A stretch of DNA of 64,000 nt, taken from contig NZ_JAOTIN010000004.1 in the NCBI RefSeq assembly GCF_025660655.1, positions 1-64,000 of the forward strand, written 5' to 3'. Below, one piece after another: positions 33,633-41,952 of this stretch; position 1 is the first letter of the stretch, and every line of letters begins with the position of its first letter. Source of the DNA: Streptococcus sp. CSL10205-OR2. GTDB lineage: Bacteria; Bacillota; Bacilli; Lactobacillales; Streptococcaceae. The position numbers and the translations under genes are program-made. The notes beneath the pieces are model-generated. The model was not told the DNA's origin. It was given only the letters and a program-made list of their open reading frames with translations, and made no database searches.

Positions 33633-34368
33633 AGTATATCTCAAAAATTTCCTTTGTATAATCACCATTGTCTTCGTGAACAATTAGAGGTGGTAGGATT
33701 TTTAATCCCTCAATGGAACCATCTTTAATGGCTTCAATTAAGAGCATATTGGCTTCTTTTCCTGCCTTTGGGTGAACAAACTGAACACGCTTTGGCGCCA
33801 AGTTATGGGCCTTCAAGGTTTCAAGAATTTCTAAAAAACGATCAGGACGATGCACCAAGGCTAAGCGGCCATTACTTTTTAAGGCGTGACGACTCACCTC
33901 ACAAATCTCAGTCAAATTGGTTGTGATTTCATGCCTAGCCAGTAGGTAATGTTCACTCAGATTCTTTTTAGACGTGTTGGTTGCTTTAAAATAAGGAGGA
34001 TTGCATAAGATAAGATCCACCTGAGATCTAGGCACATGGGTTAAAAGATTTTTCAAATCATCATTAATCATTGTCACTTGATTTTGCAAGTCATTAAGCA
34101 AAATAGAGCGTTGTGCCATTTCAGCCAAGCGTTCTTGCAGTTCAATCTCAACGATTTTGGCGCGTGTTTTTGTGGAGGCAAATAAGCCCACAGCCCCGTT
34201 ACCACTGCACAAATCAACAATTAAACCACGACTGGGAAATTTTGGGAAACGAGCTAGCAAAACACTATCAATCGAATAGCTAAAAACGTCCTTGTTTTGA
34301 ATGATTTTGACATCTGTTGAAAATAATTGGTCGATGCGTTCCATGTCTTTTAGATTTACTGATTTCAT
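33622..34368 (-). CDS. tRNA1(Val) (adenine(37)-N6)-methyltransferase-like protein (TrmN6/YabB)
   Basis: 248 aa, class I SAM-dependent methyltransferase: motif [13 protein letters not shown] and the N6-adenine catalytic motif NPPYF. This is the YabB/TrmN6 family that methylates A37 of tRNA-Val. Cotranscribed with the GIY-YIG gene, a common pairing in Firmicutes. The first ATG gives [16 protein letters not shown]; the second Met would also be possible. Confidence 0.85.
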   Translation of the reverse strand: MKSVNLKDMERIDQLFSTDVKIIQNKDVFSYSIDSVLLARFPKFPSRGLIVDLCSGNGAVGLFASTKTRAKIVEIELQERLAEMAQRSILLNDLQNQVTMINDDLKNLLTHVPRSQVDLILCNPPYFKATNTSKKNLSEHYLLARHEITTNLTEICEVSRHALKSNGRLALVHRPDRFLEILETLKAHNLAPKRVQFVHPKAGKEANMLLIEAIKDGSIEGLKILPPLIVHEDNGDYTKEIFEIYYGR

Positions 34369-34369
34369 G

Positions 34370-34382
34370 TTATAATTATAGC
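34370..34382. promoter_or_regulatory. Compact divergent promoter region
   Basis: The 37-bp gap between the divergent trmN6-like and plsC genes contains TGTTATAATTATAGCAT, whose AT core can serve as -10 box in either direction. The two genes must share overlapping control DNA. Confidence 0.4.
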
Positions 34383-34405
34383 ATAAAATTTAAGGAGAGT
34401 TTAAC

Positions 34406-35146
34406 GTGTTTTATACCTATCTACGTGGTTTAGTCGTTTTTTTACTATGGATTATCAATGGCAATGCCCATTACCACAACCAAGATAAGATTATTGATCA
34501 AAAAGAAAATTATATCTTTGTTGCCCCACACAGAACTTGGTGGGATCCCGTTTACATGGCTTTTGCTGCTCGTCCAAAACAATTCATCTTTATGGCGAAA
34601 AAAGAACTCTTTGAAAATCGCTTGATTAGTTGGTGGATTAGAATGTGTGGTGCCTTTCCAGTTGACCGTGAAAATCCAAGTCAAAAAGCTATTCGTTACC
34701 CGATTAAAATGTTGAAAAACAGTCAACGATCGCTCATGATGTTTCCAAGTGGGAGCCGTCATTCAACGGAGATTAAAGGTGGAGTCGCAGCCATTGCCAA
34801 AATGGCCAAGGTGAGAATTATGCCAGCTGTTTATCAAGGACCAATGCACTTAAAAGATTTGATTAAAGGTGATCGTGTTGACGTCAACTTTGGTAATCCT
34901 ATTGATGTGTCAGACATTAAACGTTTGGATGATGAAGGGCTAAAAGAAGTGGCGAGTCGTATTCAAAATGAATTTGACCGTTTAGATGAAGAAACCAAAC
35001 CTCTTCATAATAACAAAAGAGTGAATCCTCTAACCTATCTTTTTAGAATTCCTTTTGCTTTGATTGCTCTTGTTGTTGTCATCTTTACCTTTTTATTTAG
35101 CCTGATTGGCAGTTTCGTCTGGGACCCAGAAAAACATTTTAAATAA
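34406..35146 (+). CDS. plsC: 1-acyl-sn-glycerol-3-phosphate acyltransferase
   Basis: 246 aa. The acyltransferase motif HRTWWD (H42, D47) and the phosphate-binding block FPSGSR near residue 114 identify PlsC, which adds the second acyl chain to make phosphatidic acid at the membrane. One N-terminal (about 7-19) and one C-terminal membrane segment (about 213-235). GTG start with TAAGGAGAG 7 nt upstream. PlsC lies just ahead of comEA in other streptococci too. Confidence 0.92.
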   Translation: MFYTYLRGLVVFLLWIINGNAHYHNQDKIIDQKENYIFVAPHRTWWDPVYMAFAARPKQFIFMAKKELFENRLISWWIRMCGAFPVDRENPSQKAIRYPIKMLKNSQRSLMMFPSGSRHSTEIKGGVAAIAKMAKVRIMPAVYQGPMHLKDLIKGDRVDVNFGNPIDVSDIKRLDDEGLKEVASRIQNEFDRLDEETKPLHNNKRVNPLTYLFRIPFALIALVVVIFTFLFSLIGSFVWDPEKHFK

Positions 35147-35176
35147 AGCTTTTCCTTAACAGGAAAGCTTTTTTAT
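35145..35176 (+). terminator. Terminator after plsC
   Basis: Hairpin AAGCTTTTCCT / AGGAAAGCTT (one bulged T) with a T run; it isolates the competence operon from plsC transcription. Confidence 0.8.
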
Positions 35177-35177
35177 T

Positions 35178-35185
35178 TACGAATA
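35178..35185 (+). promoter_or_regulatory. cin-box (SigX/ComX promoter element)
   Basis: TACGAATA preceded by a T-rich stretch, 20 nt before the comEA start. This octamer is the -10 element recognised by the streptococcal competence sigma factor SigX, so comEA-comEC should be a late competence operon. Confidence 0.88.
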
Positions 35186-35204
35186 ATGAGATAAGAGGTG
35201 ATGT

Positions 35205-35825
35205 ATGGAAACAATGATTGAAAAACTTAAAGAAAATAAAATAGTGGCAGTTTTAGTAGCTATTATTGTGGTTTTAGCCCTCAGTGTGATTATCCCTATG
35301 ATGATGCCTGAAAAAGAAACGACACAAGTAGATATTTTGGAAACGCCACAAATAGAAGAGACAACTACAACCCAAACAAGTGTGGCAGAAAATCCTCCTC
35401 AAGAAGTGACTATCGATTTAAAAGGTGCAGTCCTTAAAGAAGGTGTCTATCAAATGCCTAGTGGTAGTCGTATCAATGATTTAATCAACAAGGCAGGTGG
35501 TTTTTTAGAAACTGCTGATAAAAAATCAATCAATCTTGCTGAAAAATTAACGGATGAACAAGTGGTTTATGTTGCTAGTCAGGGTGAAGATATCAGTGTC
35601 ATCACACCAGAAACCAAGTCAAAAGAAAATGGAAAAATTAACCTTAATACGGCTAGTTTGGAGGAGTTGCAAAGTCTTTCAGGTATCGGTCAAAAAAGAG
35701 CGCAAGATATCCTTGATTACCGTGAAGCAAATGGTTCTTTTAGTTCCCTTGATGACTTGAAAAATGTCAGTGGGATAGGTGAAAAAATGGTTAATCAATT
35801 AAAAGAAGAGGTGCGTTTTGATTAA
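35205..35825 (+). CDS. comEA: Competence DNA receptor ComEA
   Basis: 206 aa: one N-terminal membrane helix (about 13-31), a Thr/Glu-rich linker, an SLBB-type domain (IDLKGAVLKEGVYQMPSGSR) and a C-terminal helix-hairpin-helix DNA-binding domain (INLNTASLEELQSLSGIG). It binds incoming double-stranded DNA outside the membrane and passes it to ComEC. Overlaps comEC by 8 nt. Confidence 0.95.
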   Translation: METMIEKLKENKIVAVLVAIIVVLALSVIIPMMMPEKETTQVDILETPQIEETTTTQTSVAENPPQEVTIDLKGAVLKEGVYQMPSGSRINDLINKAGGFLETADKKSINLAEKLTDEQVVYVASQGEDISVITPETKSKENGKINLNTASLEELQSLSGIGQKRAQDILDYREANGSFSSLDDLKNVSGIGEKMVNQLKEEVRFD

Positions 35826-38049
35826 GTGGTTTCCTCTTAAACCGATTTATTTGGCTTTTTTACTCGTTCTCCTTTATTTTAATGTCTTTTACTTTTCCTA
35901 TCTTCTTTTGGCATGGTTTTTACTAAGCCTTTTTCTTCTTGTTAAACAACACAATCGACAAACGATTTATCAAACAGGTCTTTTTTTGAGCCTCTTTTGT
36001 TGTTTTTTTCTGTTTATCAAACAACAAAGTGAAGTTCAGTCTAAAGAAGCATTAAGAGAAGTGACAGAGGTTCAGATGCTGACTGATAGTCTTGTCATTA
36101 ATGGCGATCAACTAAGTTTCACAGGTCGTTTTGATGGACACAGCTATCAAGTCTTCTATCAGTTGAAAAGTCAAAAAGAGAAAGCTTTTTTTGCTGAGAA
36201 CACACAAAATCTTCTCTTAAAAGTAGAAGGAGTGACGCAAAAAGCGACTCCTCAGCGTAATTTTAAAGGATTTAACTACCAACACTATTTGAAGACAAAA
36301 GGCATTTATCAAACGCTTCATATCAAAGAGATAAAAGCGATTGAAACGACACCAGCGAGTGATCCTTTTGCTTATCTCGCCATGCTGAGGCGACGTGCTA
36401 TTGTTATGATTCAGACCAACTTTCCTGCCCCGATGAAGCATTATATGACGGGGCTTTTGTTTGGCTATCTCGACAAGGAATTTGCTGAAATGACGAATTT
36501 ATACAGTAGTCTGGGGATTATTCATTTGTTCGCCTTATCAGGTATGCAGGTTGGTTTTTTTCTCCGCTATTTTAGAAAATTTTTCCTAAGAATAGGGATT
36601 TGTCAGGAACATGTTCTCGTTCTCCAAGTTTTTTTCTCTTTCATCTATGCTGGCCTAACCGGTTTTTCAGTCTCGGTCATTCGTAGCTTGATTCAAGCCC
36701 TACTATCAAAATGGCAAATTAAAGGACTAGATAATTTCGCCACCACCCTTATGATAAGCATGATTATAATGCCATTTTTCCTACAAACCACAGGCGGAGT
36801 CCTCAGTTTTTCCTTTGCCTTTATTATTGGTGCGATTAATAGTGAAGGCAAAAATCCTTTTCAACAAAGGGTGTTTAAGAGTTTAAGTATTTCACTAGGA
36901 ATTCTTCCACTTTTAATCTGGTTTTTTTCTGGTTTTCAACCTTTTTCGATTATCCTAACAGCCGGTTTTGCTCTTTTATTTGATGTGTTTTTATTGCCTC
37001 TCTTATCGATTGCTTTTTTATTGCAACCCGTGCTGTCGCTTTCTTTCTTTAATCCTTTCTTTATTTTGTTAGAAAGGATGATTTCAAGCCTCAGTCAGAT
37101 TTTAGGTCAACCCTTGATTTTTGGTAGCCCCAATTTGGTCCAGCTGATGTTACTACTGCTAGGTTTATTGTTTTTATATGATTATCGGCACAAGAAAAAA
37201 GTGATTGTCTGGCTGGTTTTAGGACTAGCTCTTGTTTTTATTAGCATCAAACACCCTTTTGAAAATGAGGTAACCGTGGTTGATATTGGTCAAGGAGATA
37301 GTCTTTTTATCAGGGATATGACAGGAAAAACGATGCTGATAGATGTCGGTGGTAGACTTGATTTTGCACCTAAAGAAGCTTGGCAGAAAAAATACAGTGT
37401 GTCAAATGCTGAAAGAACTCTGGTTCCTTATCTGAAAAATAGAGGGGTGACTAACATTGACCAGCTGGTTCTAACTCACACCGACACAGATCATATTGGT
37501 GATATGGAGGTGATTGCCAAACAGTTTACGATTGGTGAAGTGCTAGTTAGTGAGGGTAGTCTGACTAATCCAGATTTTGTCAATCGTTTGAAAGCGATGG
37601 CTGTTAGTGTTCGCGTTATAAAAGCAGGAGATAGATTACCAATCATGAATAGTCAGCTCCAAGTTCTATATCCTCATCAGCTGGGTGATGGTAAAAACAA
37701 TGATTCCATCGTTTTATACGGAAAATTATTGGACAAAAGCTTTCTATTCACTGGTGATTTGGAAAAAGAAGGCGAAGAAGACCTCTTAAAACACTATCCT
37801 GATTTAAAAGTCGATGTTTTAAAAGCAGGACATCATGGTAGTTCAGGTAGTTCGACGCCAGCTTTTTTAAAAGCTCTTTCACCAGCCTTAGCTCTTGTAT
37901 CAGCAGGTGCCAACAATCGCTACCACCATCCCAATCAAGAAACACTAGAACGTTTTAAAGAAGAAAAGATTAGTGTGCTTAGAACAGATACTAATGGCGC
38001 CATTCGTTTTAAAGGGATTAATCAATGGACAGTTGAAACGGTGAGATGA
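35818..38049 (+). CDS. comEC: Competence DNA translocation channel ComEC
   Basis: 743 aa, TTG start inside comEA. It has hydrophobic N-terminal segments, an OB-like outer domain, the Competence domain with many membrane helices (about 215-470) and a C-terminal metallo-beta-lactamase domain with intact THTDTDH (about 553-559). It carries single-stranded DNA into the cell. Full length, so DNA uptake is not broken by the adjoining insertion. Its last ~570 bp are duplicated at 41.96-42.53 kb. Confidence 0.95.
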   Translation: MIKWFPLKPIYLAFLLVLLYFNVFYFSYLLLAWFLLSLFLLVKQHNRQTIYQTGLFLSLFCCFFLFIKQQSEVQSKEALREVTEVQMLTDSLVINGDQLSFTGRFDGHSYQVFYQLKSQKEKAFFAENTQNLLLKVEGVTQKATPQRNFKGFNYQHYLKTKGIYQTLHIKEIKAIETTPASDPFAYLAMLRRRAIVMIQTNFPAPMKHYMTGLLFGYLDKEFAEMTNLYSSLGIIHLFALSGMQVGFFLRYFRKFFLRIGICQEHVLVLQVFFSFIYAGLTGFSVSVIRSLIQALLSKWQIKGLDNFATTLMISMIIMPFFLQTTGGVLSFSFAFIIGAINSEGKNPFQQRVFKSLSISLGILPLLIWFFSGFQPFSIILTAGFALLFDVFLLPLLSIAFLLQPVLSLSFFNPFFILLERMISSLSQILGQPLIFGSPNLVQLMLLLLGLLFLYDYRHKKKVIVWLVLGLALVFISIKHPFENEVTVVDIGQGDSLFIRDMTGKTMLIDVGGRLDFAPKEAWQKKYSVSNAERTLVPYLKNRGVTNIDQLVLTHTDTDHIGDMEVIAKQFTIGEVLVSEGSLTNPDFVNRLKAMAVSVRVIKAGDRLPIMNSQLQVLYPHQLGDGKNNDSIVLYGKLLDKSFLFTGDLEKEGEEDLLKHYPDLKVDVLKAGHHGSSGSSTPAFLKALSPALALVSAGANNRYHHPNQETLERFKEEKISVLRTDTNGAIRFKGINQWTVETVR
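37475..38043 (+). repeat. Direct repeat, copy 1: 3' end of comEC
   Basis: The last ~570 bp of comEC recur at 41962-42528 with about a dozen substitutions. Identity ends exactly at the GAAACGGT before the stop codon in both copies, after which the sequences are unrelated. Confidence 0.9.
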
Positions 38050-38280
38050 TATCTAAGCTAGTTTCAAATTGTGCTTTAATCCTCCAAGACCAAGATGTCT
38101 ATCAGAAAAAGTATAGGAACTTAGCTGATAAGTATGAAATATTGATTGTTGAACTTGAAATCAGTGGAAAAGAAACTCCTAGAAGAAGCACACTATCACA
38201 AAGGTCTTATAGAATTTTTAGTGAAAGAGCAATAAGAACGTATTCGTGAGGCATTCGAAAATTAACGAACAGCTGATATT
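38046..38280 (+). pseudogene. Serine recombinase fragment (coiled-coil region)
   Basis: Joined directly to the comEC stop. With one frameshift and several stops it reads LILQDQDVYQKKYRNLADKYE, then KLLEEAHYHKGLIEFLVKEQ and ERIREAFEN. This resembles the coiled-coil segment of large serine recombinases. Identification is by pattern and is uncertain. Confidence 0.45.
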
Positions 38281-38324
38281 ATTCCAGCTAAGCGTGAGTT
38301 TACGGATGTTAAAGCAACAAGTTG

Positions 38325-38380
38325 AGAGTAGAAGTATATTGTCGTGTCAGTACTTTTGATGAAACTCAGTCTACAAAGTG
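38325..38380 (+). pseudogene. Serine recombinase N-terminal fragment
   Basis: Reads RVEVYCRVSTFDETQ, which matches the YxRVSTxxQ catalytic motif found at the N-terminus of serine recombinases, with the nucleophile Ser. It continues only briefly before stops. Its position after the coiled-coil fragment suggests two tandem recombinase genes or a rearrangement. Confidence 0.55.
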
Positions 38381-38642
38381 GAAGATATACATATCCTATA
38401 AGATAAGGCTTTCGTCTTTAAGCATATTAAATTTGAGAAGTTGCTAGACTTCAGAAAGAATGATAAGTAAATGTAAGTCCACTCACTCACAATTCATATT
38501 GGTAGGGACGTGGTCTCTGTGTTCCTACTATTTTCTATTTTGCTGTAAGTGTTTTCGTGGTATAATGATTTTAATGAGGTGTTTCTATGAATAACAAAAT
38601 TACTAAAATTCGCCCACAGTATCCAATAGGTAAGAGAATAAT

Positions 38643-39137
38643 TTGTGTATGCCATCAAAATACAATGAATATCACAGATTTCTGCTTAGTCGTTTAGGAC
38701 AACCCCCATTAGTTGCAGTTTGTATGAATCCATCCGCAGCTAATAAGTCCTACAGTGATAGAACTATCAATAGAATAATCAATGCAAGTAAGAAGTTAGG
38801 ATATAATGGTTGGCTAGTAGCTAATGTGTATCCTGAACGAGCTACTAATGCCTCTGATTTGGATGACTTTAACCCAGACCTTTCTGAAGAAAATGTCCAG
38901 CTAATTTTGGAGTTTTTAATTGATAACGGTATCGACGAAGTTTGGGGTGCTTGGGGGAATCTAGGACAACATTCCTTAGTAAAAGTTAGAAATCACCTCT
39001 TAGACTCATTTAAGCAGAATAATAACTGTGTGTATTCTTTCGCACCTCTAATTAAGTGGGGGCAACCAGTCCATCCTTTGAACCGAAGTGTAAAACAGAA
39101 TATTTCAGAAGCTGGTAAGCTGTATTTAGATTTTTAG
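38643..39137 (+). CDS. DUF1643 domain protein (possibly frameshifted at its 5' end)
   Basis: 164 aa. The DUF1643 pattern is clear: C-M-N-P-S-A-A, then D-R-T-I-N-R-I-I, a NVYPERAT segment, and AWGNLG. Such proteins occur on mobile elements; function unknown. The start is weak (TTG 38643 or ATG 38649, no ribosome binding site). An ATG at 38587 with GAGGTG upstream opens MNNKITKIRPQYPIGKRII in another frame, which runs into this frame if one base is gained or lost near 38640. The native protein probably began there. Confidence 0.7.
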   Translation: MCMPSKYNEYHRFLLSRLGQPPLVAVCMNPSAANKSYSDRTINRIINASKKLGYNGWLVANVYPERATNASDLDDFNPDLSEENVQLILEFLIDNGIDEVWGAWGNLGQHSLVKVRNHLLDSFKQNNNCVYSFAPLIKWGQPVHPLNRSVKQNISEAGKLYLDF

Positions 39138-39146
39138 GTAATTTTT

Positions 39147-40562
39147 ATGGATTTAACAGTTGATAAACGAGAGAGGTTAGTCCAACTATTAACCTCAGAG
39201 TATACCGTACCAGAAGAATATATAGATTGTGTAATGGCAGCTGTAAGGCAGTTTGCTACTAAGAACTACTCTGATGAAGTCATAGAGAAAATGGTGAGAA
39301 CACCACAAAGTCTTTCAAAAGGACTTGCTCTACTCAGGGAAAGAAATGGTAAAAATGATTTAAGTTTGTTTAGGGGCATTATTGCTGAATGGTTTGTCTG
39401 TGCTGAATATAATGCGTTGAAGAACAAGGGTACAGTTATTATGACAATAACAAATCCTGATCCTTCATCGAAGGCAGATTTACTTCATATTATCAACACA
39501 GGCGAGGGTTTTAAAGCAGTTCCAGGACCTGATGTAAAAAGTGGTGGCAGTACATATATATTTAATCAGTGGAAGAAGATAGTTAATGAGAGATATGAAA
39601 TTCCTATGGTTGATATTGAAGGTATTCTAACTACTGAGGAAGGCTTAAAACAACTGACTAAAAAACAACAAACAGAGTTTGATGAGTTGTGCATTCAATT
39701 CCCAAGTAAACGACCGCTTGATACTTCTTTTGATAAGTCAGACATCAATAGAGTAATGGCCGATTACTTGAAGTTTGTAGAGTTTGATTTGTTGCCAAGT
39801 GCCGAGTCGGAGCTCTCTGTACAAGATATAAATACAACAAAAATCAAAGAAAAATTGTATAGTGGTATAGTATCAAATGGACAATCTTATGATTGGATGG
39901 CTTATGCAAAAGAGAGCAAAAATATCTTTAATGAAGAGGTATCTACTGGTACTTCTGAGAATAACACGACAAAGGTGGAAAAAGATTCTGATTCTAAAGA
40001 GAAAGCATCTTTTGTAGTTTCATATCAACCAGTTAATAAGAAAAAGGGACTTTTAAAGTTTATTTCTCCAACAGCAGTTAATACTAGTAAAAAAGTTGCA
40101 ATTGGCATAGGTCATGGTTTTAAAAAAATAGGGAAGGCAACTTTAAAATTTGTTGATGAGAATCCAGAGTTCGTTGAAGCTGCAGTAGCTATTATTGCTG
40201 TTGCTTTATCTAGTAATAATGAAAGCCGTGATATAAGTAAATCGAACAAAGGTGACTACTATTATGGTGACGAAGCAAAATCTTATGATGATGAGTACTA
40301 TGCAGATTTTGAGAATACTTCAGTATCTAAAAAATCTTCCTTAGCTAGTGATGAGAAAATAGGAGAGCCTTTAAAGGATGAAGATACGTTTATTGAAGTT
40401 AATAGTTTCTCAGATGAAGCTTTAAAGAACAGAGAGGCACATGCAAGTAAGCACATTAGAAAACTGCGTGAAGGGCAGAAAGCTTCACCAGAAAAAATTG
40501 CAACAGCTAAAGAAAATGGATTTGATTTAGCGCCTGGAGAAACCTGGGTTAAAGATTATTGA
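39147..40562 (+). CDS. Unrecognised 471-aa protein with nuclease-like motif
   Basis: Not recognised. Residues ~1-240 look folded, with a conserved-looking stretch SKADLLHIINTGEGF followed by VPGPDVKSGGSTYIFNQWKK; D-x-K after an upstream Asp/Glu recalls a PD-(D/E)XK nuclease core. Residues ~285-360 are basic, with a hydrophobic segment (FVEAAVAIIAVALSS), and the C-terminal ~110 residues are acidic, Tyr/Ser-rich and end GFDLAPGETWVKDY. It lies 9 nt after the DUF1643 gene. Could be a mobile-element defence or maintenance protein. Confidence 0.6.
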   Translation: MDLTVDKRERLVQLLTSEYTVPEEYIDCVMAAVRQFATKNYSDEVIEKMVRTPQSLSKGLALLRERNGKNDLSLFRGIIAEWFVCAEYNALKNKGTVIMTITNPDPSSKADLLHIINTGEGFKAVPGPDVKSGGSTYIFNQWKKIVNERYEIPMVDIEGILTTEEGLKQLTKKQQTEFDELCIQFPSKRPLDTSFDKSDINRVMADYLKFVEFDLLPSAESELSVQDINTTKIKEKLYSGIVSNGQSYDWMAYAKESKNIFNEEVSTGTSENNTTKVEKDSDSKEKASFVVSYQPVNKKKGLLKFISPTAVNTSKKVAIGIGHGFKKIGKATLKFVDENPEFVEAAVAIIAVALSSNNESRDISKSNKGDYYYGDEAKSYDDEYYADFENTSVSKKSSLASDEKIGEPLKDEDTFIEVNSFSDEALKNREAHASKHIRKLREGQKASPEKIATAKENGFDLAPGETWVKDY

Positions 40563-40655
40563 GTTCTTAAAACATTGGGGAGTTATTTGAATAATTAATA
40601 TCGATATGGAAACAGAAGTAGGTAACTGAATTATACAAAATACAGGAGGTCTGAC

Positions 40656-41240
40656 TTGTTACCAGAAAAATATAAACCAAATCAAAAGGAAGTAGAGAAA
40701 TATCTAGAAAAGTGGGATTCATTGGAAAACTATGTTCTTCAAGAAAATGCGTTAGATAAATTGTTCTTCACTACCTATCCTAAAAATGTTGATATTGATG
40801 ACATTCTTATAAAGGTTTCGGCACTAAATGATTTTTACAGTACCAATATTTTTAGCGTCTTTCCAGTTGCAAAGCATATCTTAAGTCTCAATATTGATGA
40901 AGCTATTAAAAATTCTGATGAGTCTATTGTAAATAAGATGGCTTTAGTTAATATGAATGGAAAGACAAAAAACTTCTACTCTTTTGCAACTAAATACTGT
41001 AGCCATCACTTTCCTAACGAATATCCAATTTATGATATTTATGTCGAGAAAGTATTAATGGCTCTAAATAAAAGAGATCATTTTTACAAATTCAAAAAAA
41101 TTGAATTGAAGAATTTTTCTACCTTTAAATCGGTTATAATTGCTTTTAGATTATTCTACGGTTTAGACAAGTTTAGCGTCAAAGATATTGATCGGTATAT
41201 TTGGCAACTTGGTAAAGAATATTTCCCTAATAAGTATTAG
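40656..41240 (+). CDS. Unrecognised 194-aa protein of the mobile region
   Basis: TTG start supported by a perfect AGGAGGT 5 nt upstream. A soluble, Lys/Asp/Phe-rich protein starting MLPEKYKPNQKEVEKYLEKW, with a conserved-looking block FYSFATKYCSHHFPNEYPIYD and a C-terminal IDRYIWQLGKEYFP. The Cys-His-His and Pro-x-x-Tyr-Asp cluster could be a catalytic or ligand site, but I do not know the family. Similar proteins are probably spread on mobile elements. Confidence 0.6.
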   Translation: MLPEKYKPNQKEVEKYLEKWDSLENYVLQENALDKLFFTTYPKNVDIDDILIKVSALNDFYSTNIFSVFPVAKHILSLNIDEAIKNSDESIVNKMALVNMNGKTKNFYSFATKYCSHHFPNEYPIYDIYVEKVLMALNKRDHFYKFKKIELKNFSTFKSVIIAFRLFYGLDKFSVKDIDRYIWQLGKEYFPNKY

Positions 41241-41300
41241 AGGCTTGTCAGTCATAACAATCAACATATTTATTTAATATTTAAAAAATCGGAGTCATTC

Positions 41301-41546
41301 TGAACTGCACCCTTAAAGTTAGACAATAAATCTAACTTTAGGGGTGTTTTTTCTATGAAATTAAGTTATAACGATAAAATTGAAATATATCAACTGAGAT
41401 AATTGGGATGGACTTGGTAGCGTCTCTCTCAAAAATTTGGTGTCCTCGACTCTCTTCTTGAATACATGATACGTCTTATTGATAAGCATGGAATAGAAAT
41501 TGTTCACAAATTGAAAAATGGTAATGATTTAGTAGCTTACAGTTAG
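41301..41546 (+). mobile_element. IS3-family (IS150/IS861-like) remnant with degenerate OrfA
   Basis: Begins with a terminal-repeat-like TGAACTGCACCCTTAAAGTTAG. ATG 41355 opens MKLSYNDKIEIYQLR, stop, LGWTW, stop, RLSQKFGV, and later MIRLIDKHGIE, the helix-turn-helix start of an IS3-type OrfA with two nonsense codons. OrfB is absent. Dead element. Confidence 0.8.
41308..41350 (+). terminator. Strong hairpin formed by the IS end
   Basis: CACCCTTAAAGTTAGA pairs with TCTAACTTTAGGGGTG (one G-U) and is followed by six Ts, so the IS terminal region doubles as a terminator for the upstream genes. Confidence 0.7.
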
Positions 41547-41634
41547 AACTATATTTTTAAAAGAATTTGCCAAAACTAGATTGACAAAAGTTAAATTTAT
41601 GTTTAAAATAAAAGAAACTTAATTAGACCTGAAA

Positions 41635-41666
41635 TCGGGTGAGAGGTTCGACTCCTCTCCTCACCA
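41635..41666 (+). other. 3' tRNA-like fragment (T-arm plus CCA end)
   Basis: GAGAGGTTCGACTCCTCTC has a 5-bp T-arm with the GTTCGACTC loop, followed by CTCACCA. No matching 5' acceptor, D-arm or anticodon arm lies upstream, so it is not a functional tRNA. Such scraps mark attachment sites of elements that integrate into tRNA genes. Confidence 0.5.
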
Positions 41667-41797
41667 TACAGAGCTAACCGGTGATGCAGGCTCTTCCCCA
41701 ATTATTTCAACATCTATTCAAATTGGTGTGGAAATTCTTATTGATATAATAAGTACTTGGTTTGCTGAATGGCTAGAAAATAGGGAGAACAAAGTTA

Positions 41798-41878
41798 TGA
41801 GTATAATAATGGCGTCAATTTTTAAGTTTATGTGCCTCGTAGTAGCGGTGGGAGTTTGTACGGTTACTTTAGCTTGAA
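41798..41878 (+). CDS. Short hydrophobic peptide ORF
   Basis: A 26-codon ORF (MSIIMASIFKFMCLVVAVGV onward) with GGGAGAAC upstream, encoding a single hydrophobic segment. The same frame is open far upstream (E-L-T-G-D-A-G-S-S-P..., from about 41670), so it may be the end of a longer decayed protein. A long hairpin follows. A small membrane peptide is possible but unproven. Confidence 0.3.
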
Positions 41879-41885
41879 CGAGGCA

Positions 41886-41923
41886 CTACAAAAGGACATT
41901 TCTTCGGAAATGTTCTTTTGTAG
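41886..41923 (+). terminator. Very long UUCG-capped hairpin
   Basis: CTACAAAAGGACATTTC pairs with GAAATGTTCTTTTGTAG (17 bp, one G-U) across a TTCG tetraloop. No long T run follows, though the 3' arm contains TTTT. Confidence 0.75.
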
Positions 41924-41952
41924 TTCTTGGTAAATAAGTAAATTGTATCAAA

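Noticed and set aside
41601..41670. Complete tRNA gene
   Set aside because: Only the T-arm and 3' acceptor strand can be folded; no 5' acceptor, D-arm or anticodon arm matches upstream.
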